In this document: piece after piece, positions 13,111-27,500 of the stretch
How positions within the stretch are numbered: position 1 is the first letter of the stretch
Layout of the letters: every line of letters begins with the position of its first letter
NCBI GenBank assembly: GCA_034336665.1
Contig: CM067570.1
Coordinates: forward strand, 23,331,002 to 23,395,001
Length of the DNA: 64,000 nt
Direction of reading: 5' to 3'
Source: Luscinia megarhynchos
Taxonomy: Eukaryota > Chordata > Aves > Passeriformes > Turdidae
Translations under genes and position numbers: made by a program
Notes under the pieces: generated by a model
The model's input: the letters and a program-made list of their open reading frames with translations, nothing else
Database searches by the model: none
What the model was told of the DNA's origin: nothing

Positions 13111-16100
13111 CCATGCCCTGCCAGGGACACCCCAGGCAAGCTGCCAGCAATCCCTGCAGGCTCAAGCACACCGCCTTCCCTGCCAGGCGCCATGGACCCT
13201 TGGCCTTGGGACAAGATGGAGAGAACACAGGGAACACGTGGAGGACATGGCCAAGCCCAGAGCTCCCCAGCGCAGCAGCTGGGGGCAACAAATACAGCTG
13301 GGGAGCAGTTCCCAGACTGAGCTGGGAACTGGTACAAATTCAGTCACTGAGGCTCTAATGAGGAACTCCTGTATGAGCTGAACTTTCAGCTCACTAAAAT
13401 TCAGAGGCCTGCTCCAGCTGAGCACACACCTGCATGGTCCTCCTGAGCGATTTTCTTCCTGGAGTTATTAAGAGCCAGTTTCACTGTGCCTTCCGCTCCT
13501 TTATAAATGTATATGCAGAGAGTAACTGCTCTACGTGTCTGTACGGATCTCCCAACAAAAACACAGACCAGCAAGTGTTGGATGCAAACTACCATTTATG
13601 TGCAAGACACACACATGACCTCTCCTTGACTTTTGGAAGTATTGTTCCATTAAAAGGAAAGAAAATTATAGATCTTATTCCTTGCTTAAGAAATCACTGG
13701 CATCTTTGAATTATATTGTTTTTATGGGAAGACTCCTTTGCTGAAGTTTGTTAAGGCATAATATTTATTGTGTTGCTGCAACACACAATTGTTTTGGGAG
13801 TGATGTATTTTAGCCACAAAAGCAGAATATCAATATTCTTTGAAGAAAAAATGCACTCAGGGTATTCTTTTCTCAGAACAGATATACTGTGGTGCTCTTG
13901 CTCAGGTCCAGTAAGCACTCACTGAAAAGGGGGAATAAATTTTTCAGACCTGATCCCAATATATCTAAAATGTGTAAATATTTAGAATAAGTAAATGGAA
14001 AAGCATGAGAATTCTATGAATGCTGAGGTCCATTTTGCAACAGAAGGCATAGCCCATAGAATATGAGATTAAAATATATATGTACATAGTTTATACATGT
14101 ATATTGAACAATAAGTCTATAGATTTTACAAGTGCACAAAAGGCCACACACATTTCAAATACATCGACCTACAATTAAAACATTTCAGAAATGAACTGAA
14201 AGTTAGGACATGTTAAAACCAAAACCTAATAAAGAAAACATTAAAGCTACAACATGCAGTACTCTAAAATAGAGCAAGAACAACTCAGAGAAACTGTCAA
14301 GTAGAAAAGCCTCTCATTTGTTTATTTCATTATAAGTTTTCTAGCAACAACATAAGGTGATTTTATGCTGCCCATTATATAGATTATTATACAGAGAAAA
14401 AAATCCAGCCAAACAGGCAAATAGACACAGCCTACTTTGGCAAAATAACAGGAACCAGGACAACTAAGCTTACCTGCAAGTGGATGAACTCTTAGTAGTA
14501 TATTCTCTATATACTTTGTTGTCTGCCTAGTCTCAATACTTCTACATTTTCCTTTAATGCAAGTGTAACTTGAAAAAAAATTCTTTTAAATTAGATGACA
14601 ATGATACAGATTTAGTCTTCTTCTTGCAAGCCAACAAAAATTCCTAATGTTTAAATTGTCAGGGTCTAAACCTCATAACTATGAAATCACAAACAGCTGG
14701 CAAATAACTACTTGAAAATGTAATGCCAGTACTAAGGATATTTTAAGTTTACATTTTAACAATTAGAGCTCTGATAGCTTACCAGAAAATATTTGTTTTC
14801 CCTAATTTTTAAAGAGATTAGTATATCTATAAAGACACAGTATGAGGAATGGATGGCTTTTGGAATTATACTAAGAGTATCCATGAAAGGAATGCTAGAA
14901 AAATATTGATATACATACATAAGAAGCAACAATCTAGAAAAATATTTTACTTTCATCTTTTCTGAAGAATTTCAGAAGTGTCATGTTGTTCATATGGACA
15001 TAAAAAATCACCCAGTATTCACTGCCTTCTACCATAATTCCTTCTTACCCTGTTGTTCTGGATTTAGCTGTGGCTTGTCTTAGACTTTTCTCTGCAACTC
15101 TTGAACTCTCAGGGTTGGCTCCTGTTTTGACATGCCTGCCTACATCCACACATAGATTAGGAGTTTGTGCAGCAATCATTTTGTGCATATCTAGGATTTC
15201 ATGCTAGCATCAAAGAATGACCAATTGATGAGAAATATTTTTAATATATTCTCTCAGGAAGGAGAATCAGACATAATGATTACCATCCTTCTTAAAGGTG
15301 ACCCAGACTCCATATTCAGAGGTATGATCTCATTGTGATGCTGTCTGATGAAGCAAAGTATCACATCTTGAAAAATGTATGTTATGGTATACTGAAGACA
15401 AGATTGAAATTGGAATGGCATTTCCTCCAGATGTTTCCTTTCAACAGTTCTCTTCCAAAAACTGTTTCAGTTTGGGTTTTTGATGGATTGTTTTTCAAGA
15501 AATAAGGGGATCTTGTGAGGTATTTTTCCTATCTGAAATATAGCTGTTGTCACTGCTGAACAAACAAGGTCCACACACATCCCTCCTTTCCAATTTGGGG
15601 GCTGTTTTCATAGAGCTCAGTGCTTCTATGGAGCCAAAGGCTTTCAGGCTCACATGGTTTGACTCAGTTTCTAAACTATTAATTGTCCAACTTGCACCAA
15701 TTATTGACCATGCATATTTTTTGTTAGAAATTATTTTAAAAAACACTTAAAAGAAATGAGACACACAACATAGAACCTTACATCCCCCTCAAAATATTCA
15801 GTCATTTAAATGTACTTGTATGGAAACCTTTGGAAAATAACAATTAAGGCAGTTCTGTATAACATAACACTGTCATTGTATTGACATATGCATATACTCA
15901 AACACTGATGCAAATTGAAACTAACATTTATGATAAGTGCTACATAAATTCATACCTGAACTGATCCTTCTTTTCAGCAAAACTATTATCTGCTTGTTTA
16001 AATAACCAAAGCTTGTGCTTTTACCTTGTCCTCTAGTTTATCTTGCTTAGCAGATGGAACAGACAAATGTTTAACTTAAAATTGCTTTGCAGCTAAGAAA

Positions 16101-19100
16101 TAAATCTAAGCAAAGTTTTTTCAGATTCTGTTCCATTCCCATTGCATCCGATCTCATCAGCAGACATGTGGAACCTATGAAAGAACAGAAACATGAAAAA
16201 AATAGAAACACAATATCAATTAATGGTCAGATGGTTTTTCTGTGTAGAGATGAATATGTTGAAACATTAATTAATTATGGGAAATTAATTATGGGAAAGT
16301 GTTGATTTAAATAAATTATTAATTTTTTAAAAGTGAAAACTAGAGTTTTTACCCAAAAATTCTCTGAACATACAAATTTCTTCTTATCTCAATGAAACTA
16401 TATCTAATTAAAAATATTTCTTTTTAAAAAGTGATAATAATGAAAAAATGCTACAACTGTGCTGAGCCAGACTTTTACAAAGAAAGCACAGAAATGATAC
16501 ATAAAACACTCTTTGTATTTCAGATGGGAAAGTTTGAAAAGCTCAACAATTCCTTTGGGATGGGAAAATGGGTTACTGCCCAATTCTGCTCAGAACCAGT
16601 TATTTAGTTCTGTCTGATCTTGCAATTCAAGAATCTTAGACAAAAATTTAAGAAATAAAAAAGGATATGCAATGCATATATGTATAATAATTAATTTTCA
16701 GTCCTTACCTATCCATAAATCCAAATGCAGTTACTAGTTAAGATGCTGTTAACTATAATTATCTTTTGTTTGCTTGTTCTAGTCAGGTTGCCTTTGTCTT
16801 TATGACACTATTATATGTTCAAATATTGGAAAGCTCTTTTGGCAGATCAGTCTTTACTTCAGCAGCATAATTGCTCAATGCAAGAAAAAACTGCTTTAAA
16901 GTATTTCATAAAAGGACATCATATGAATGTAAATACATTATAAGATCATTAAATTAAAAGATTTCTCTTTTAACTGATTCTAAATGAAATCCAGATCTCT
17001 AAGGAGAATATAAGCAAAATGATAAAATTAAGATCCTTGCTAACATTTGCTTCTTTGTGATGCCTCAGACATCTGTGCTTAATTATACTTGTCAGTGGAC
17101 AATATAACCTCTTCATGTGAGCTCACATGTACCTTGCACCAGAGGGAAGATGAAGTTCCTTGAAGAGAGCCTTAGACCTAAGTCGTAAGAGTGCATTTGC
17201 CTTCTATAATTTCTCAGATGAATATGAGCATATGGATAATAGACTTTGTGGCCCGCTGCCATAGTTGGGAGGTCGTGGAAGAGAAACTTACATGAAAACA
17301 AGACATAGTTATGGTCTGACCAAAATCCTGGATTTTCCATGTTTTAATAAATCAGAAAGGTTTAGAAATTTCAAATTTGAAATAGCACTATTTAAGTATT
17401 TAGACAACTTAAAAATTAAACTTTCAAGTCTTTCTAATTAGGAACAGGAACTCAACCATTGATTGTTTTTACTTCTGATTCTGAGTAAATTTGGACACAC
17501 TCTTCCATAAGCAGTGGCAGGCTTACATTGACACACAGGAGACCAGGGACAGACAGCTGAAAGCAGCCATGTCCATGAAGATTTTTAGCAACATTTGCTT
17601 TCACGTATTTACAACACAGCAAAAGAAGTCATGTGATCAGCTACTCAATACCAGCCCATACACAGGAGGTAACTTAATACAAATGCCTTCCAGCTTAGGG
17701 AATCAAAAAGTATCTTTTCCAAAGAAGAAAGCTGACAGACATTTAAAATCTGTATGTTCTCCCTTTAATATTCTTTCCCTTCTTCTCACCAGCACTGGGA
17801 TGTATTACAGCTAAACAATGTTGACAGAGCAAATAAAGACTCAAACCACTGTTTTTCCTAAATTGAACAGCTACGGGGAAGACAATTTTTTGTTTGTTTG
17901 TTCATTTTCCATTGACTTTCTTTCATACTCCTCCCAAATGTAAGAACTAACAAATGAAAATCTCAGCAATAGCTACTTCATAATTGCATTAGAAATATTA
18001 CATCTTGAATGACTATAAAGGAACTTTTATAGAACTTGCTCACATGATATTTGTTGACATTTAGCATCAGTAATTCTGGTTTACTCTAATATAGCCCTTT
18101 TTTAGCTGGACCCATGCAGAAGAGTATTTGGACCAATATTCTTGAGCTCCAGGAGATTAATGCTGGGAGAGTGGATTTCTGCTTCATTTCAAGTTAGATG
18201 TGTAGGTTTTAATTTTGTAGACTTGCTACTTCTAGAAAGTTAAGGTGGTTACCTGAGAAAAGCTCCTAAAGCTGCAGCATCAGTTTAAACCATCCTATAA
18301 ATACAACCAATACAACTGGCCAGCCACACAATATACAAACTACAAATCTCATCTAGGTTTGGGAGGTTTTTTGCTGAGTTATTTTTAACCCAGATCACTT
18401 CTCTGATGTGTTTCACTGAACAGTATCTGTGTAGCAGGGGCAGCAGTATGACTCAAGAATAAGCAGCAAGAGATGAGGACAGTCAGATGAAATACACACA
18501 TCTGCTGTAAAAAATGCTGCCAAACTGTGGACTAATATAATTAACAAATCATCCCACTGGCTCCTCTGAAACTGCCTTAGATGGTGAACCAAATTCAACC
18601 ACAAGAGCAAGTCACTGTGATATTTTGCTTCTAGTGTTATTAACCCACAGAGGACTGTGGGAGATGTGTTGTTATAGCTGCATAGCAGCAAGATGTTCTA
18701 GGGAAAACTTCTTAAATTATTTGACTATAACATATATAAACTGACACATAACTGATATTTGATTTGTAAATACAGGTACTTGGCTTCCAGTGTTGGTTCC
18801 ACCTTTTTCTGCAAATTCTCTTAATCCCTAATAAAACTCAAGTTATCTCTCCATTACTCCATATTGTCAGTTGCATTTATTCTGCTCTCTGACTGGTCCT
18901 GCACCTGAATGGTACTGAAACTTGGAAATATTTCTCAAAATATTGATGTCTGACTCCCCAGTAATTTATATTTCACTGATTTCATTGATGCCTGGTGGAT
19001 CATGATCACATCCACTGCAGCAGTGTCTAGGAGACAACACACAAATTTCTTCCTGACAGGCGGAATGTATTGTCTCAATATACAGGTCTCAATTTCATAT

Positions 19101-20300
19101 CATAGCTGATAAGCAGCTTTTTATGTGGGAATAATTGAATCTCAACGTCACAACCTACCTTTTCCTGTCAGCTAGGAACCCTGCCACCATCTCAACATGA
19201 TTCCTGCATCATGGTGGTGCAACCATGTTACAATATTTCACCAACTAAACCACAATTTAGCATTTTGGTTTTGAATCATGTTTGTTTTGCTGCTTTGAAA
19301 ATGAGGGTGAAAACTTCTTGAGTAGTTGAAATGCAGATTCACAGCTGCTGTTGATTGCTTTAACTCCTTTGATGTCAGTAATTGGAAGGAAGATGAACAG
19401 CAGCTGAGGAGCTGTTTGACTTCTTTACACGAAACAGCCACTGCTCCACATCAGTGTCATCCGGAGAAGCCCTCTGATGGCTCCAGAGCTGAGGACTTAA
19501 AAAAAGATACTCTGCAGACTGGCTGACTGTCAGATCTTCCACTGTGCTGATCTCATTCCAGAAACTACACATCTGCATGTGGTCAGGATGACAAGATGTT
19601 TCACTCTGCATTGCCTCAGTGCCCCACTCTGGTAATTGCTCAGCATTTTGCAGAAGTGCGAAACTTTCCACATTTCCACTAACTTAATGGAAATGAAATG
19701 GAGGTATTTTCCCAAGAAGCTTTAAATGCCATGTTCTGAATTTCCATTAGAGGATGATAGTGTGCCATATCACTGTTATTTCTATTGTGTAAAATATTCA
19801 ATAGTTGCAATCATACTTGATTTTATTCCAGATACAGTAGGTAATTTTTGTAACTAAAACTTTTATTTAGAAGTTCTTCTGTTCTTGTCCCTCAGATTCA
19901 AAATACCATAATACATAGTTTATCCATATACAGGGATTATTATAGCAACAGGGGAAGCCCTGGTATTCAAAGGACTTCAATGAGGCAAGGTTGGCAGATA
20001 GAAGTAAAAGCCTTGATTTGAGGATGAACACAACTCAGTATGAGCTAAATCAAGAGTCAGGGACTGATTGCTGAAAACATGCACAGAAAAGCTCCTCACT
20101 AAGATCAAGGGAGCCCTTTCAAGGTCTGCCAAATACCAGATCTCTTTCACAATGCTCATTTTCCTTTGTTCCTTTGCTCTCTGGAGGCATGGCTGCTAAC
20201 TTTGTCAGCGACCGAAGAACTGGACAGGAATGTGAAAAAGTTTCTCTAAAATGTAAAAGAAGCGATGAGCGGTTGTTTTGACTACATCACACGTGAAAGG
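13111..20300. other. Intergenic, no gene recognised
   Basis: AT-rich sequence upstream of the ITGA4 CpG island. No coding region, RNA gene or mobile element was recognised. The only small structure noted is a perfect two-copy 14-bp tandem duplication at 16271-16298. Confidence 0.7.
16271..16298. repeat. Perfect 14-bp tandem duplication (two copies)
   Basis: The word ttaattatgggaaa occurs twice back to back. It looks like a recent replication-slippage product in AT-rich DNA. Confidence 0.9.
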
Positions 20301-20519
20301 AAGGGGCCATCAGCAGTGAGCACTCTTGCACAACATGGGTAGGCCAGGCTCACTGTGCTCTGCTTCTGCGGCTCTGGAATCAATTCCACAGCAGGGAGAA
20401 GACCCCCCTCAGCACAGCGACGGTGGGGAAGGCTGTCAACACAGGGGCACTGGGATTTCTTCCTAAATCTAAAAGGAAAACCCCATCCTCTCCACACTTC
20501 CTTTCTCATAACGCGGTCC

Positions 20520-21560
20520 TGCGCTTCGGTGGAGCTGCCCTCCCGCTGCTCGGCGGGAGATTTTAGGAAAGTTTGCAGGATCTCCGGCCCCCTTTGCCGG
20601 CCCGGCCGGGCGAGTGCCTGGAGGTGAAGCCAGGGGGACGCGGCCGTCCGGCACCGGCAGAGTAAAGAGGGCCGCGTCCTACAGGAGCCCGGAGGCCGCA
20701 GCGTGCCCGTGGGCGCGGACGGGGCGGGGAGAAACCCGACCCCCGCCGCCTGGAAGGGAGAGGGGCCGCGGCCGCGCCGCAGGAGGTGGCGGCGAGCCCC
20801 ATTCGCGGGGACACCCCCAGGCCGGGCTGCGGGCAGGGCGGCCCGGGGCAGGGCGGGGCGCGGCGCTGCCCTGCCCTCTCGCCGAGCGGAGAGGCGGGAA
20901 GCCGGCGTCGGTGCGCTGCCGCTCGGCCGGAGCCATGCGGAGCTGCGGGAGGGCGCGGGGCGCTGCGGGCTGGGCCGCCCCGCTGCTCCTGCTGTGGCAG
21001 TGCCTGCCGACGGCGCGGCCCTACAACCTGGACACGCAGCACGCGCTGCTCTTCCGCGGGGACAACGGGACCCTCTTCGGGTACTCGGTCCTCCTGCACC
21101 GCCACGGCGAGGAGCGATGGTGAGTGAGCGAGCGAGCGAGCCCCCGGCCCGGCCGCCCCCGCGGGGCCCGTGGCGCCCTGTCCCGGCCGCGGCTCCTCAC
21201 GCTGCCGTCTCTGCCCCGCAGGCTGGTGGCGGGCGCGCCCCGGGCCAGCTGGCCCGCCAACGAGTCGGTGGTCAGCCCCGGGGCCATATTCCGGTGCCGG
21301 ATCGGGGGGAACTCCAGCGGAGGGTGCGAGCAGCTCCAGCTGGGTGAGTTGGCGGCGGGGCGTGGGCGGGGAGGAGGGTGGGTGCCCGGGCACGGAGGGT
21401 CGGCGCCGCCGCCCTGCGCGCACCCGGCTCTGCTCCGCTGCCTTGCGGGTGCTCTGGGCCCTTCCGGCTCAGACTGCGGCGTGCTGTGCCTCCAGCCCGA
21501 GGGCGAGATCAGCGCTGTTGCCCAAAGACTGTATTGGCATCGAGAGAGAAAACATGCGCC
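20520..21560 (+). promoter_or_regulatory. ITGA4: CpG island promoter of ITGA4
   Basis: About 1 kb of very GC- and CpG-rich sequence, sharply different from both flanks, spans the region upstream of the ITGA4 start codon, exon 1, the 102-bp intron 1 and exon 2. GC boxes of the Sp1 type are visible at 20721-20729 (ggggcgggg) and 20850-20860 (agggcggggcg). I see no TATA box at a suitable distance, which fits a CpG-island promoter with dispersed start sites. The exact transcription start cannot be fixed from sequence alone. Confidence 0.85.
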
Positions 21561-24500
21561 AAAAATTGACTAGGGGAAGTTAGGTGTGCCAGATGTCGTT
21601 CCCACGGCCGTTTCGCACCTTTCAGCCTCCGAGTCAAAAGCCCCGTGAGAGTTTCGTTCTGAAACCGCTCTGCGGAAAGCTGGGGCAGCTTTCAGGGCGG
21701 TGGGTGAGTGCAGTAAGCTCAAGGATGGGAGGGTGGAAGCGTGTGCCTAAATCACGTTAACTTCTGCAAAGCCTTCCCTTCGTAAAAGCCGCCCTAAACT
21801 AACTCTGAACCACAGCTGTCTTGCTGATGGGCTCTCCCTGTTTGCAGATTTGCTGGAGTTTCAGGCGAACAAAGCTATTTTTGACTGACTCAGTTTTCAC
21901 GGGTCCTGCATTTAACTTCTCTCTATCTCCGCAGTCTCCATACTTAGGCGATGTAACTGGCTGAACTTACTCAACTTTCGAGCGTTTGGTACTTGTTAAA
22001 AAGGGGAAGGCTTCGCAGTGGGTTGCCGTGAACATGTGTGAATTGCTTTGGGCTCTCTTCCTGTCCCTCTTGCGTACAGTGCTGTTCACGCTATTCATAC
22101 GCTATGGAGTGTTCTCAGCTGGTGCCCTGCCACCCTCTGACCAAGACTGTCCCATCCGTTATGTTCAGGAGGAGCGCGGGAAAGGGCTATCAAAATATTT
22201 GAAAGCAGTAGCGCGCCATGGACTGGTGGCTGTCAGGGCAGAACTCAGCATTCTGTGACCAAAAAAATGATAAAACGATTATTTCTCTACGTGTCTATGC
22301 ATAAAAGTTAGAACTCACAGGTTCTGTCCATTTTTTTTGCTACAGATGGATATAAGAGTTATATTTTGTAACTGCTCTACAAAAACCTAAGGGTTATGTA
22401 TAGTCGCATAAGAAAGACAAGCAGTTGTTACTAGAAACAATGGAAATTAACTTTATATCAGCCCAAGTAGTTTTTTGGGGTTTGGTTAAACAATTTCATT
22501 CCAAAACTATATCTATTAAAAAGTTCTACATAACAAAGAGCTTTTTTTTCCTGACTGGCTATTTGTAGGAGGAGGCTGGCAAAAAGTCAAAGAGGTCAAC
22601 TACAGTGGTGAAATAGCATATGCTAAGAGGCAATAAACCCCTGTTCCTGGATTGGTGGTAAAAATAGCCCTTTACTGTGTGAGGGAAAGAAAGGAAGGGT
22701 TGAAAGTTTCAGGTTCTTTGAAAACTACATATGCCTGCAGTGCCTTTTAAGTTTACTCCTTTAGCCAATGGAGAAACAAAATCTCTAAAGAAATAATATG
22801 ATCAGTTTTTCTTCAATAGCTTAAAGGATTCTAAGTGAAATGAGGCAGCAGGTATATGAAAATGTTTGTGGTTCCAAAGGCTTGGGTTAGCATTGCCTCT
22901 ATTCCCAGGTTTAGAGGCTGCAGGTTGCACAACATATGTGTTTTAGAAATAGTTATACCATGTGAGATTTTGGCAAACTCTAGGTTTCCATTACTGCTAG
23001 ATGACATCTTTGCATCACTATGGTTTGTCTGTAGTATTTCTGAAATTAAATAGATTCTGAAAAGAAGTGCTGTATTGTAAAACAGGTCATTGAGGTCAGT
23101 GGAGAAGCCAAAGGCAGCTGTGGTGCATGGGATGAGAATGAAGTGGGGTAGTATCTGAAGTCAGAGAAATATGAAGGGGAACTTGCAATTACTGAGCTGA
23201 ACTTAATTATCTCTCATCTAACTCATTCAAATTTGGGTTCTGAACTCATAGAATAGGGAATTTCCTTAGAAAAATGTGGCAATGTATTGCACTGCTGAAG
23301 AGGCACAATGAGAAATAAGTGTTTCTATCCTGCTCTTAAATAGCTGAATTCGCATTTAGTTCTGGTAAAAGCATCTTTGAGGTGGTAAGTTTCTAATTAT
23401 AAGTCATAAAAAAGTAGAGGTGATAACAGGCAATCGAAATGGCTTTCCAAATGTTTGGCTTCTGTAATAAATGGATGTAAGTTATTTAGAGACATAAATT
23501 TAAAATATTTTGTCACTTCTTTTCTCTAAAGTAGTCTTAAAGCTGCCATAATTAATTAATGAAGGATTCACAAACAAATAGGAAGCTACTGATCACACAA
23601 AACTGCTGTTGTATTCCTATATGTCACACGTTCCTATCTGCTTCCTCAGTAGCAAAAGAGCTGCCTGGAACAGTCTTGTGCTGCAGTCCTCACAGTGTCT
23701 GGGATAACTCATCCAGATATACTTTAAAGAACTCTAATGTTCTTCAAGATGTTGCAGGCCCTAGGCTGTTTTAAGAGCTGAAAAGAGCTGTGAGATACAG
23801 TAGTAAGTCTTTGTCTGCCTAGCCCCTCATTGGCACTTTCAAATCTCTCTCTGATTGATGAATAGAAGAGTTTTCAGTCTCTTTTCGAGTTCTAGTACTT
23901 CTGTTTATGGTGTCAAGTGTTCTAGACTGCAGATTTATTTGTATTTGGAGTATTTTTAAATAATGGCTTATCTTAGATGCGGAGGCTTGTAATCAAACTT
24001 CAAGCACAAATAGAAGATACAGTGCTTCAGGTTGAAGCACTAAGTGTCCATCTTCTAATCCTTGCCACCTCAGTTTGGGGTAGTCATGGATTATTGCAGA
24101 GGAATTTACACCAAGTTCTTTAGATGATTTGACCTACTGAAGTTTGTACTTACAAAATGCTACAGAAATTCTTCAATAGTACTCATCTCAGATTTGAAAC
24201 AGTGTTTGACTGGCTAAAGTATATTGGAAATAATATGTGCAATTTGCCATCCGGTCTAAAGAAAAAATTCGTTTTAGCTACAAATGAATGCAGTAGGTTC
24301 AGTGCATACTGTGTAACATAGGCCAGAAAGTTCTGCCTGCAGTTTCAGTCTTGCTCCCTTCCTTTAAGTCTCTGCTACAATTAACCTGTGAACAAATTGC
24401 CCTCTAGCTCCCCCAGCTGAATCATTACAATGGAAAAGCAAACAGTTAATGGTTTTCCCCAAAAGGCAGAGCTGTGTTTGTTCAACTTTGATTTTGGCAA

Positions 24501-27500
24501 GTTTGGGTTTTGGTAGTTTGGCTTTTTTATGCTGCTTCCACGGCTCATATGTTGCAAGTGACGTTTTTCAAACAGCCATACTATTCCAAGGAACATGGGA
24601 TCTTCTGGTCTGTTGTAAAGGATGGAAACAGGTATCATTTTAAAATGTTTTGGGTAGAAGTCATTTGAGGGATGTAAGAGAGATAAAACCTATTAGATCT
24701 GTGAAAACAGAAAATACTTCCTGGTGAGTAGAAATAGACTGTGAGGCCTGACATCTAGGAACAGGATATCAGAAGGCTTATTGCCTTTGCAGTAGATTTC
24801 ATCATTTTCATCAGTTAGCAATAGGACCAGAGGAGTTATGGGAGGATAAAAAGGATCATGAGAGGTTGTTGGGCATGGAAAACACTGGAGCAAGTAGTAT
24901 AAAACTGATTTTTCAGATGGCATTGCAAACATCTGTATTATGATCCTTGAGGCCAAAACCAGAAGTGGCTTTGTAAGTTATGACCTTATTTATCTGCAGT
25001 TGCATTGTTTCTGTGGATGTGTTCAGAGGGGTTTATAGCAGAAGTGTATCTTCCAGCTGTGTAATGTACACAGGCATGGGCAATTACTTATTTCTCAGTG
25101 ACTTTATGACAGCACGTGCTCCTTTTCCCTGAGGCAACCAAGCTGCCATGTCCTCTTGAGCTTATGCAGTGCTGCTCTGGTTGCAGAATACCACATTTTT
25201 TCATTTGATAAAGCTTTTATAATGTCATAGCCTGAGCAGGGACTCCTCAGGGTGTCTGGGATGTCAGGTTCTCACTTCTCTCTCCCACAGAAGTCTGTAA
25301 TTTCAAGGTGGTTGAATACTTGCCAGTCAGAGAAAGAGAGGAAACATAAGGCAGCACGTCAGCAGAGGGCCAAATAATCCTGAATCGCCATGTACTGGAG
25401 CAAAGGAAAAGGGGAATGCCAATCCAATGCGTGTCCAGGAATGGTGGTGCTTTTTCTTGTTACAAACCTCTGAAACAGGCACAGGAGTGAAGCACTGAGT
25501 CAGGCTGAACTTACTCATCTCTCACATCATCATTGTCTGGTTTTACTTGATTTACTGATAAAAAGTCTCAGTCTCTTGGGGCCTAGATTTATTGCCCTGG
25601 TCTGCTCTACTTCTTCCATTTCCTGCAAATCCACATAAAAGCAAGTCCCAGGTAAGTCATTGTTATAAGAGTTGTTGTTATAAGAGCATTGCTAGAAGGG
25701 AGTTAGCAGAAGTGCCTTTTGCAGTTTAAAGGAGGACTAATTCTTACATGTGGGAGTGTAATGGAGTTTTCTTTTCTGAGGAGATTTCAATCAGATTAAC
25801 ATGCTCTATAATTCCCTTAGGAAGTGAGAAGTTTTCCATGACATAACTCCAAAATTCAATTCCAAAACTAAATTCCACACTTATTTCTGAAAAGCAGTAT
25901 GTGTTCAGTACCCAGAAATTCACATCTCTGACATTAGCCAATAGGATAACATATGTATTCTTTTAAACTCTCTAATGCATTGGACAGTAATAAACGCCAG
26001 TTTTGCTCTTAGCATAGGTGTTTTGTTTGGTGGGTTAATTGATGCAGGCTTTTTGGTGGGGCAAGAGGTGAGAAGCTGTGGGGTGATTTATGGGGCTTTT
26101 CTCCATGCAAACAATGTCCCATCAGCATTAGTACTCTGGTTTGTACTCTTCTGGGTTACTAAACTAACCCTTAAACATCAAACGTTTTGGGTTCACCTGT
26201 AGCTGTGTTCAATCCGAGTCTTAAAAATTATGCAAAAGAGTTTGTTCAAATGACATCGTATGCTTCCTTATTTTGTAAGAAGTTTTTTTTATAAACCATC
26301 ATGCTGATGCATAGAAAGTACTGATTCAATAATTTGGTTAATGCTTATTCATACAAGCATCTTAAAAAGGAAAAGCATGCTTTATGTAACTTAGAATAAA
26401 CATATAGCTTCTCCTTACCCTGAGGACCAATACTGCTTTCCAGAAGAAAGCAAATATTTGCTAACTTGGCAATAATGTAGTCTTTTGGGGTGTGAGGGCA
26501 GAGTTAAAGACATTTCAATCTATCGTCTGAAGGTTTTAAAAAATAACTCTACTTAAAAACAAGCACTGAGAGCTGCTGGTGAATAACTGCAACAGTGAAA
26601 GGAGCATGCAGGACATGCATAGGTAATGATCTGCCATCACCAGTAGAGATGGCAGTTATACAACCTTTATTTCATAGCCATTTGCAGCCATTAAGGCCTG
26701 CTGCCAATAGACATGTAGCTGGAGAGATGTTTGCTTTAGGCTAGAGTTTAGGTGACACTCAGAGGTATTACATGTATTTCTTATGAACTTTTAGGCTGAA
26801 GAGCACTTACAGGAACAGCCCTTCACCAAAACTGAGTGTATGTCACTTTCTATCTGAGTAATGATGGAGAAGCTATCTTCACTGCCAGCCTATCACATTC
26901 AGAGCCAATATGTTCCCTTTGGCTACCCACAGTCATACTTTTGCTCAAGAGGAAAGTAAAAAGTCTTCATGACTTGTGCAAGAGAGAGAGGTCAAATCCA
27001 CCAAACCCAAATTGCTGCCTTGTGCCCCCAGAATTCTTAGGTGCTCCTGTTCTTCACCCCATCCCTCTGTTCAGAGCATTGCTCTTTGTCTCCTAGGCCA
27101 TCCCAGTGGAGAGCACTGTGGGAAGACTTGTCTGGAGGAGCGGGATAATCAGTGGCTGGGTGTCAGCTTGTCGAGGCAGCCCAAGGAGAGCGGGTCTATC
27201 ATCGTATGTATTGACTGTGTGTCTGTTTGTCAGACTGCCGTCAGCTTTCCTGGGCTTCCATGTCAAATGCTGTGTTTGTTTTATATCCACAGGCTTGTGG
27301 ACATAGATGGAAAAATGTGTATTACGTGAAAAATGAGCACAAGCTACCACATGGTATTTGTTTTGCCATCCCTCCTGATTTTCGAACTGAGCTGAGCAGA
27401 AGAATTTGTCCATGCTATATAGGTAAGCAGAATGCTTGAGTCCTTTTGTAGGGAAGGGTGAGATACACAATTGAATGGTGCAGTGTTTGTGAAAAGCCTG

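Noticed and set aside
12245..13381. Several overlapping open frames of 90-284 codons taken as a gene
   Set aside because: They coincide with 10-bp and 350-bp tandem repeats and are open in several frames on both strands, which is expected of a stop-poor repeat unit.
17491..17814. 107-codon open frame upstream of ITGA4
   Set aside because: No similarity to a known protein, no splice or promoter context, and AT-rich noncoding surroundings.
20614..20934. In-frame open stretch upstream of the ITGA4 ATG, about 107 codons
   Set aside because: It begins with GTG, has no ATG in frame, is GC-rich 5' UTR-like sequence, and lies before a proper signal peptide whose start fits human ITGA4. CpG-rich sequence is often stop-free by chance.
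20563..21423. Open frame of 286 codons on the - strand across the CpG island
   Set aside because: It is antisense to ITGA4 exons 1-2 in very GC-rich DNA where stops are rare, its composition is low-complexity Arg/Pro/Ala, and I see no homology.
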